This document shows, in pieces, positions 1 to 5,602 of a stretch of DNA of 8,370 bases (position 1 is its first letter; each line of letters begins with the position of its first letter). The notes under the pieces were generated by a model that was given only the letters and a program-made list of their open reading frames with translations, was not told the origin of the DNA and ran no database searches. The stretch comes from Bifidobacterium breve (GTDB lineage: Bacteria > Actinomycetota > Actinomycetes > S36-B12), in the NCBI GenBank assembly GCA_943328365.2, contig CALPZT020000048.1, positions 1 through 8,370 of the forward strand. Reading direction: 5' to 3'. The position numbers and the translations under genes are program-made.

Positions 1-31
1 CCCGCCGTCACGATTCAAGCCACGTAGCGCC

Positions 32-1957
32 TTGACCTCATCGAACGAGCAGTGGGAGCACGCCCTGCGCGTGCTCGGTTCGCGGATCGCCACGCTCATC
101 GAGTCGGAGCGAGGTTCCGATGAGGGCCGCCAGCCGAACGCGATGTCCACCAGGCTGCTCGTTCGCGAAGCCGATGCTGCCGCACCCCCGCCGTCACGCG
201 GGCTCATCCCCTGGGACGCCGTCCCAGCAAGCCTGCTCGACCTCGCTCATGCGCTCCCCCTGGACGAACTCGACATCTCAATCCTCCTCATAGCCGCCGC
301 GATATCCCTCGATTCCCGGTTCGAGCGCTTCTACATCGTGCTCAACAATGATTCGAATGCGCGTGGCCCCACGGTGAGCACTGCCCTTCGGCTCGCCGGT
401 AGATCGGGCCTGGATCCGGTCGCCCGTAGTCGGTTGCGGCGCGACGCCCCATTGCGCATGCTCGGCCTCATCGACGTCGGCCCGTCGTCGCGCGCATTGC
501 CCACTCAGGTGATCACCGTTCCTGAACGCGTCATCGGGCACCTGCTCGGCGATACCATGCCCGACCCGTTGATTTCTCGGGCCCTCATCCAACCCGAGCG
601 CGTGCCGCTGGAACGCTCGCTCCTTCCAGCCTTGCCGATCATCGATGAACTCCCCTTCGTGCTTCGGGCCAGGGCGGGCACCGCAGCCCTCGACGTCGCC
701 CGCCTCATCGCAATCGACGCTTCAGGACTCGAGCCCGTCATCCTCGACGCGCGCCTGCTCGATCTCGACCCCGACCGACTCGAGTCGGTTATCGAGGCGT
801 GCGTGCGTGAGAGCGCCCTCAGTAGCCGAGCCCTCGTCATCGACGTCCGGGCCAGCGACGTCGACACGCCCGTCTCCGAGATCCTGGCTGCCTTCTTCGC
901 AATCGGAGTCCCGGCAGTGATCCTCGTCGACAGCCGGCGCTCTCTCGGCCCCTGGGAGAAGCGGACGGCATCCCTCGAACTTCCGAGCGTCGCCCAGCGC
1001 CAAGCATGGTGGGAAGCCTTGGCCCCCGGCAGCGACCCAGCCCTCGCGCAGACCGCCACCCACCTCGACCCTGACGACATCGCCGCTACCCGGGCCGGCA
1101 GCGAGTCCGCGGCGCTTCTTCGGGTAAGCGGCCAGGAGCGCCGGTCACGGATCCAGACGGTCAAGCCCGCCCTCGTCCTCACCGATGTCGTACTCGAGGA
1201 TCGCCCGGGCCAGCAACTCCTCGCCCTGCGCGACCGGGTGCGCTACCGGACAAGGGTGCTCGACGAGTGGGGCATGCGACCCGGCGGCGCTCGTGGCCGC
1301 GGCGTGACCGCACTCTTCGCCGGGCCGTCCGGCACTGGCAAGTCGATGTCCGCGGAGGCCCTCGCAGGTGAGCTGCGAGTCCCCCTGTTCATCGTCGACC
1401 TCGCCAGTGTCGTCGATAAGTACATCGGCGAGACTGAGAAGAACCTCGAGGAGGTCTTTCGGGCGGTCGAGAACGAGGATGGCGTGCTCCTCTTCGACGA
1501 GGCCGATGCACTCTTCGGAAAGCGCTCCGACGTATCGGATGCCCGCGACCGATACGCGAACATCGAGGTCGCCTACCTCCTCCAGCGCATCGAGGCGTTC
1601 GACGGTCTGGCGATCCTCACAACGAACCTGCGATCCAACCTCGACGAGGCATTTCAACGCCGCCTTGACATGATCATCGAGTTCCCGGAGCCTGATCAGG
1701 ATTCACGACGGACCATTTGGCGTGCAGCACTGCACGGGCACGTGGCATCGCTCAGCGCTCACCACTGCGACGATCTATCGGTCCTCGATCTCACCGGCGG
1801 CTACATCAGGGCTGCAGTCATCTCCGCCGCCTACGCAGCCGCCGCCGAGGACTCCCTCATCGAGCCCCGGCATGTCCTGCAGGGCGCACGCGAGGAATGG
1901 CGCAAATCAGGCCGGCTGAACTTTCCGGAGTCGTCCTTCACCCACTGGACGAACTAG
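32..1957 (+). CDS. AAA+ ATPase of contractile injection system type (Afp15/Pvc15-like), 5' end uncertain
   Basis: Predicted cytoplasmic AAA+ ATPase of the kind encoded in extracellular contractile injection system (eCIS) clusters, where it is thought to assist particle assembly or cargo loading. Numbering from the TTG at 32 (641 aa): residues about 60-190 match the winged-helix-associated N-terminal region of these ATPases (RFERFY, PTVSTAL, APLRMLGL). Residues about 205-335 look like a degenerate first AAA module without Walker motifs. Residues about 395-615 are a complete AAA module with Walker A GPSGTGKS (G431-S438, K437), Walker B LLFDEAD (D489, E490), sensor-1 N532 and an arginine-finger pair R543/R544. 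The frame is open from base 2, there is no ATG or GTG before 32, and no Shine-Dalgarno precedes the TTG, so the true start may lie left of the window. Family alignment suggests few residues are missing. It is convergent with the DUF4255 gene and overlaps it by 4 nt. The ATPase call is very secure; the eCIS role rests on architecture plus neighbour. Confidence 0.88.
   Translation: MTSSNEQWEHALRVLGSRIATLIESERGSDEGRQPNAMSTRLLVREADAAAPPPSRGLIPWDAVPASLLDLAHALPLDELDISILLIAAAISLDSRFERFYIVLNNDSNARGPTVSTALRLAGRSGLDPVARSRLRRDAPLRMLGLIDVGPSSRALPTQVITVPERVIGHLLGDTMPDPLISRALIQPERVPLERSLLPALPIIDELPFVLRARAGTAALDVARLIAIDASGLEPVILDARLLDLDPDRLESVIEACVRESALSSRALVIDVRASDVDTPVSEILAAFFAIGVPAVILVDSRRSLGPWEKRTASLELPSVAQRQAWWEALAPGSDPALAQTATHLDPDDIAATRAGSESAALLRVSGQERRSRIQTVKPALVLTDVVLEDRPGQQLLALRDRVRYRTRVLDEWGMRPGGARGRGVTALFAGPSGTGKSMSAEALAGELRVPLFIVDLASVVDKYIGETEKNLEEVFRAVENEDGVLLFDEADALFGKRSDVSDARDRYANIEVAYLLQRIEAFDGLAILTTNLRSNLDEAFQRRLDMIIEFPEPDQDSRRTIWRAALHGHVASLSAHHCDDLSVLDLTGGYIRAAVISAAYAAAAEDSLIEPRHVLQGAREEWRKSGRLNFPESSFTHWTN
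1954..1957. other. Shared CTAG: overlapping stop codons of convergent eCIS genes
   Basis: The tetranucleotide CTAG is a palindrome. Read on the plus strand, TAG at 1955-1957 ends the ATPase. Read on the minus strand, TAG complementary to 1954-1956 ends the DUF4255 gene. The two convergent genes therefore have no intergenic space, and I see no hairpin plus T-run on either side that would act as an intrinsic terminator. Confidence 0.9.
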
Positions 1958-2646
1958 TCCTTCGACAACCGGTAGCGCTGACGCACCCGCTGCGGGTTGC
2001 CATCGGGCCCGGGTGGTTCGGTTGGGTCGGGGCCTTGCACCACGTCGAGTGCGTCGCGCGGCATGTCCTGGAAGACGAACTTCGGCGGCTCGGTCTGACG
2101 CGGGCCGGCGGGGGTCGGGAGGCCCGCGGGAATAACGGTCAGGACCGTGATGGCGATGGTCGGTCGGTATTCGCCGCCAATTGAGGGCCACAGCTCGGTG
2201 GCAAGCCGCTCCGAGAACAGCAGGCCGCCGACGCGGAGCAGTGCGGGGCGCCCGCTGCGCGCGAGATCGGCGAGTGCACCGGTGCACAGGTCCTCGGGAA
2301 GGTAGTCCTGACGCAGGAGCGCGAGGAGCGCTGCGCTGAGGAGGGCGTGGTCGTCCTCGGGCCGCGATGTCCAGGCTGAGAGTGCGTAGGTGAACATGAA
2401 GGTGCGCTCCTGGGGGCGCCTCGACACGACGAGGCCCTCCTCGTTGCGTGTCTCGATCATGTTCGCCGAGCGCTTTGTCGAATCCTCGCGAACGTCATTG
2501 AGGAAGAGGTTGAGCACGGGGCCGGACCGCCGGGCAGACCAGTCCTTATTCGGCGGATCCAAGTCAACCTGCACGCGCTCGGTGCTGTAGGTGTACGTCG
2601 CGAGCAAACTGACGAGCGCCTTGTCAACCTCCGTGATCACGAGCAC
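1954..2646 (-). CDS. DUF4255 / Pvc16-family tail cap (terminator) protein of a contractile injection system
   Basis: 230-residue protein with the DUF4255 (Pvc16 N-terminal domain) signature. In Afp and PVC particles the homologue caps the end of the inner tube and sheath and helps set tail length. Visible family features are an N-terminal helix (ITEVDKALVSLL), the conserved block PPNKDWSARRSGPVLNLFLNDVRE split over P31-E54, and the strand-rich segment RRPQERTFMFTYALSAWT (R76-T93) followed by DDHALLSAALLALLR. From about residue 179 the tail is rich in proline and charged residues (TEPPGPDGNP) and poorly conserved. The start is GTG at 2646, 3 nt after the DUF885 stop. A second GTG at 2640 would give MITEVD, which fits the family N-terminus equally well. 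There is only a weak GGGA upstream, so translation probably depends on coupling to DUF885. The stop shares CTAG with the convergent ATPase gene. The family call is confident; the cap function is inferred from homologues. Confidence 0.88.
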   Translation of the reverse strand: MLVITEVDKALVSLLATYTYSTERVQVDLDPPNKDWSARRSGPVLNLFLNDVREDSTKRSANMIETRNEEGLVVSRRPQERTFMFTYALSAWTSRPEDDHALLSAALLALLRQDYLPEDLCTGALADLARSGRPALLRVGGLLFSERLATELWPSIGGEYRPTIAITVLTVIPAGLPTPAGPRQTEPPKFVFQDMPRDALDVVQGPDPTEPPGPDGNPQRVRQRYRLSKD

Positions 2647-2649
2647 ATG

Positions 2650-4287
2650 CTAAATCCCGAGCAGGGCCCGCAGGTGCCGAGGGGCGGGTGAACCCTGGCT
2701 CAGGATCAGATCGTGGAGGGCTCGGTCGGTCCAGTCCGGGTGGAGCACCCGAAGGTCGTTCACGATGCTCCGCACGGCGAGGTAGCCGGTGAAGTAGGTC
2801 GGCAGTTGCCCAGCCGTGAGCAGGGCACGTCGCCACTTGCCTACCGCCTCCCCCTCCTCCTGGAACCCCCGAGTCCGCATAAGGTCAATCGCCTCCTGTT
2901 CCTCGAGATCGCCGGAGTGCACCCTGATGTCGAGGATCGCGTTGATGGTCATGCGGGCCTGCATCTTCAGCTGTTGGAGGCGCAGGGCCAGTCGCTGTTC
3001 GTCCGATCCATCCGGCGAGTAGCCGCGATCGAGCATGAGTTCTTCGGCATAGACCGCCCACCCCTCGACGAACACGCCGCTCATGCCCAGCCGCCGCACG
3101 CTGGTGGAGCCGGCGAACTGCCTCGCATGCGCGAGTTGCAGCACATGGCCTGGGAAGGCCTCGTGAATCGTGAGGTCGTGGAGTTGCACGCCGTTGTACT
3201 CGCGATAGAAGGACAACGTGCGCTCAGGTGACCAGTCGTCCGGGGTCGGCGAGACCGCCACGAATGTCGCGACATCAGCAGACTCGAGCGGCCCGGGAGC
3301 ATCGCAATACGCAACTGCTACGCCGCGGTGGATCTCGGGCATCTCGATGATCCGAACCGCGGTCTCGGGGATCGACATGAGGTCGTGCTCGCGGACGAAG
3401 GCGAGAGACCGCGCGGTTGCATCCTCGACGATCCCGAGCACGGTCGAATCGGTCACCGGAGCGTCGCTGGCGACTCGGGCGAGCGCGCGTTCGACGACAC
3501 CGTCTGATTCGGCCGACTCCCCGAGGTACTCCCCGGCCACCAGGCGCATGCGGGCGCTGGTGTCGTCAAGGGAGCGCTCAGCCTGCTCGAGCAGCGCCTC
3601 CGGGGTGATGCCGTCGTCGAGTGAATGCCAGAGCACTGCGGAGTACAGGTGCCCGCCAAGGCGCGGGCTGCGCTCGGCATCGGGCAATTGCTCGGTGAGC
3701 CACTCAGTGAAGCCCATGACCGACGTGGCGGCCGCCCGGGTCAGTGATTCGTCACCTGCAACCTCAGCAACCTGGCCCTCAATGAGGGCGAGCGTGCCCG
3801 CGAGTTGCGCGATCGCAGTCTCGACGTGGACGCGCGGCATGACACCGAGCTCGGCCCGGGCGTCGACGAGAAACCTCGGGATTGCCGCGAGGCGCCCCCG
3901 AAGCGACTCCGCGCGGACTTCGATCGGCGCGAAGTCGCGAATGAGGAGCAGGTGGAGCGCAGTCCCCGGATTCCAGAGCATGGGATTCCAGGTCGTGGCG
4001 CGAAGCTCGGTGATCTCGAAGTGGATACGCGACAGCTGAGCTCGCAGTATTTCGAGGTCGACGCCATCCCCCGGTTCAAGATCAAGATCGTCGATCGCGT
4101 CAAGTGCGGCGAGCCAATCCTCGATCTGAGTCCGGCATCGGCCAAGGTGGGCCGACGTGAAATCGGGCAGGCGTCCGTCGAATCGGTGGTCGCCGAGCCA
4201 GGTCGCGGCGACCGGCTCCCACGACAGCAGTTCGTCGACGACTGATGCAGCGAGGGCACGAAACTCGTCGGTGGCCGATTCAGCCAT
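2650..4287 (-). CDS. DUF885 family protein, putative zinc metallopeptidase
   Basis: 545-residue DUF885 protein, near the usual family length. It carries the diagnostic HEAFPGH (H375, E376, H381; form HExxPGH) and, about 27 residues downstream, VEGWAVYAEE with E408 as the likely third metal ligand. This arrangement is gluzincin-like and predicts a zinc-dependent peptidase; the substrate is unknown. The protein starts MAESATDEF and has no signal peptide or lipobox, so it is probably cytoplasmic, unlike the many exported DUF885 proteins. ATG at 4287 is chosen over the upstream in-frame TTG at 4314 because GAGG lies 6 nt before it and the added residues (RSGRSRR) look non-family. The start overlaps the mazG stop by 8 nt (ATGGCTGA), implying translational coupling. 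It ends in TAG, followed by CAT and then the GTG of the DUF4255 gene in the same frame. Confidence 0.9.
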   Translation of the reverse strand: MAESATDEFRALAASVVDELLSWEPVAATWLGDHRFDGRLPDFTSAHLGRCRTQIEDWLAALDAIDDLDLEPGDGVDLEILRAQLSRIHFEITELRATTWNPMLWNPGTALHLLLIRDFAPIEVRAESLRGRLAAIPRFLVDARAELGVMPRVHVETAIAQLAGTLALIEGQVAEVAGDESLTRAAATSVMGFTEWLTEQLPDAERSPRLGGHLYSAVLWHSLDDGITPEALLEQAERSLDDTSARMRLVAGEYLGESAESDGVVERALARVASDAPVTDSTVLGIVEDATARSLAFVREHDLMSIPETAVRIIEMPEIHRGVAVAYCDAPGPLESADVATFVAVSPTPDDWSPERTLSFYREYNGVQLHDLTIHEAFPGHVLQLAHARQFAGSTSVRRLGMSGVFVEGWAVYAEELMLDRGYSPDGSDEQRLALRLQQLKMQARMTINAILDIRVHSGDLEEQEAIDLMRTRGFQEEGEAVGKWRRALLTAGQLPTYFTGYLAVRSIVNDLRVLHPDWTDRALHDLILSQGSPAPRHLRALLGI

Positions 4288-4957
4288 CAGTCGCCTCGAT
4301 CGACCGGATCGCAACGATTCTGCGGCGGGTGGCGCCGCGCAGCGCCGCCTCTGCGTCCCATCCTTCGTCGCGCCCGATCGCTACCAGCCCGAGCAAGAGG
4401 TCGCCGAAAGCCTCCTCGCTGGGAACGTCATCGACGGCAGCGAGTGCAGCCTCGTGCCGACTCGGCACCCCGAGGTCATCGGTGAATGCGACCGAGCGGG
4501 CAAGTACCTTGGCGGCGAGCACGAGCGCCGGAAGTTGCATCGGGATGCCGTCGGTTACCGACGTGCGTCCTTTCTCAATGGCTTTTCGAGCATGCCAGTT
4601 CGCCTCGACCTCATCGGCGGTGCCGGCTACCTCGTCACCGAAGACATGGGGGTGGCGCCCGACCAGCTTGGCGATGATCCCTTCGACAACGTCATCGATC
4701 CCCCAGGCGTTCTCAGGGTCTTCCTGCGCTATGCGAGCGTGGAAGACGACCTGGAGCAGCAGATCGCCAAGCTCTTCGCGCAGGCCGGCTCGATCACGGG
4801 TCTCGATCGCCTCGACCGTTTCATAGGTCTCCTCGACGAGGTACTCGACGAGGCTCTCGTGGGTCTGCCGAGCATCCCAAGGACACCCGCCCGGCGACCG
4901 CAGACGATCCATCACCTCGACGAGGGAAAGGAATGCGGCCCCCGGCTGCACCGTCAT
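4280..4957 (-). CDS. mazG: MazG nucleoside triphosphate pyrophosphohydrolase
   Basis: 225-residue MazG-family NTP pyrophosphohydrolase. The family hydrolyses (d)NTPs to NMP plus pyrophosphate and is linked to removal of damaged nucleotides and, in some bacteria, to control of stringent-response alarmone levels. Visible are the N-terminal substrate segment CPWDARQTHESL (C25-L36), the Mg2+-binding EExxE motif (E42, E43, E46) with the partner ExxD (E62, D65) in EELGDLLLQVVFHA, and GRHPHVFGD (G100-D108). The catalytic N-terminal module is intact. The C-terminal half (from about 115) is shorter and more divergent than in two-domain E. coli MazG (263 aa). The start is ATG at 4957, with AGGAG 8 nt upstream. 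GTG at 4966 is rejected because it overlaps that AGGAG. It lies 45 nt downstream of the lipoprotein gene and overlaps DUF885 by 8 nt, all within the mfd operon. Confidence 0.93.
   Translation of the reverse strand: MTVQPGAAFLSLVEVMDRLRSPGGCPWDARQTHESLVEYLVEETYETVEAIETRDRAGLREELGDLLLQVVFHARIAQEDPENAWGIDDVVEGIIAKLVGRHPHVFGDEVAGTADEVEANWHARKAIEKGRTSVTDGIPMQLPALVLAAKVLARSVAFTDDLGVPSRHEAALAAVDDVPSEEAFGDLLLGLVAIGRDEGWDAEAALRGATRRRIVAIRSIEATDG
4294..4297 (-). promoter_or_regulatory. Shine-Dalgarno for the DUF885 gene
   Basis: GAGG on the minus strand, 6 nt before the ATG at 4287, inside the 3' end of mazG. It supports this ATG over the upstream TTG at 4314. Confidence 0.6.
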
Positions 4958-4985
4958 GTCGATCACTCCTGACGTCGATCACTCC
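4958..4985. repeat. Tandem 12-nt duplication of the mazG leader
   Basis: GTCGATCACTCC occurs at 4958-4969 and again at 4974-4985, a 16-nt period. On the minus strand each copy is GGAGTGATCGAC, so the ribosome-binding core is present twice. The copy nearer mazG is followed by ATG, the distal one by GTC, so only the proximal copy serves a start. The repeat fills most of the 45-nt gap between the lipoprotein gene and mazG (4958-5002); nothing else was seen in that gap. Confidence 0.85.
4966..4970 (-). promoter_or_regulatory. Shine-Dalgarno for mazG
   Basis: AGGAG on the minus strand with an 8-nt spacer to the ATG at 4957. This site decides the mazG start, since the GTG at 4966 shares its last G. 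Confidence 0.7.
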
Positions 4986-5002
4986 GAGCGAAGCGCGGGC
5001 GA

Positions 5003-5602
5003 CTACTCGGCCTGCGGGGCCGAGAGATCGTCCGGCGCCGGACCGACCTGAAGGTTCGACGCATCCCAGGTGCCGTAGCGAGGACTCACTTCGGTGTCGA
5101 GCAGGTCGCTCAGGACGGTCATCGCCTTGACGACGGCGTTGCCCTGCATCTGCGGATCACCGTTGGGCGCCAACAGCATGCCAAGCTCATTCGCCTGGAG
5201 GTTCAACACGATGATCCCGGCAATCTGGCTCGGAGCGATGCCCTGCTCAAGGAAGATTCGCTCGACTTCGGAACGGCTTCCGGCTTGGGCGTCGTACTCG
5301 ATCATCTGGGCATCGATCTCGCCCTGGGTGATCTCGACACCCGCCTGGGCCGCGAGGATGCTCACGAGTTGGCTCTTCACCATTCGATCGAGGGTCTGAG
5401 AGGCGAGCGCGGAGTCTGGCGTGTCAAGCGGCTTGCCCTGAGCCTTGAGCACCGCCTGAACCTGCTGGGTCAGGGCGGTCTCGGCAATTCGAGTGTCGCC
5501 GATGACCGCGGCGGCACCTGGCGTCGGCGAGCTGCATCCGACGAGTCCGAGCGCGACAACGGCGACAACGGCGGCGAGCCGGGGCAAGCGGGACCTGTTC
5601 AC
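5003..5602 (-). CDS. Lipoprotein with SurA N-terminal-like region
   Basis: 199-residue predicted lipoprotein. Residues 1-23 are a lipoprotein signal: basic MNRSRLPR, a hydrophobic stretch, then lipobox L20-V21-G22 with the lipidated C23. The mature protein is therefore anchored to the outer face of the cytoplasmic membrane. The segment after it (AAVIGDTRIAETALTQQVQAVL) and the following helices resemble the N-terminal chaperone region of SurA and other peptidyl-prolyl isomerases, but no parvulin or other isomerase domain follows. The C-terminus contains PRYGTWD, seen in actinobacterial members of this group. A role in folding exported proteins is plausible but inferred. GTG at 5602 is chosen over an upstream in-frame start at 5659 because AGGAG precedes it by 5 nt, the signal peptide then begins correctly, and the start overlaps the mfd stop as GTGA, typical of coupling. 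Confidence 0.85.
   Translation of the reverse strand: MNRSRLPRLAAVVAVVALGLVGCSSPTPGAAAVIGDTRIAETALTQQVQAVLKAQGKPLDTPDSALASQTLDRMVKSQLVSILAAQAGVEITQGEIDAQMIEYDAQAGSRSEVERIFLEQGIAPSQIAGIIVLNLQANELGMLLAPNGDPQMQGNAVVKAMTVLSDLLDTEVSPRYGTWDASNLQVGPAPDDLSAPQAE

Noticed and set aside
284..309. Two ATA codons close together in the ATPase gene as a sign of foreign origin
   Set aside because: ATA is rare in such genomes, but two codons in an otherwise G/C-ending gene are too little evidence for transfer.
505..1182. Minus-strand open frame inside the AAA ATPase gene
   Set aside because: The product is dominated by Arg and Ser, typical of an out-of-frame read of high-GC coding DNA, and it sits opposite a gene with clear AAA motifs.
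1997..2015. GC-rich self-complementary CGGGCCCG near the end of the DUF4255 gene as a possible terminator
   Set aside because: The stem is short, has no loop or following T-run in either direction, and lies within coding sequence.
3218..4039. Plus-strand open frame opposite DUF885
   Set aside because: It is antisense to a conserved family gene, with a Ser/Arg/Ala-rich product and no domain or ribosome site.
4157..4972. Plus-strand open frames opposite mazG and the 5' end of DUF885
   Set aside because: They are complementary to conserved mazG and DUF885 motifs, show no domain, and have no credible ribosome site. They are shadows of the minus-strand genes.
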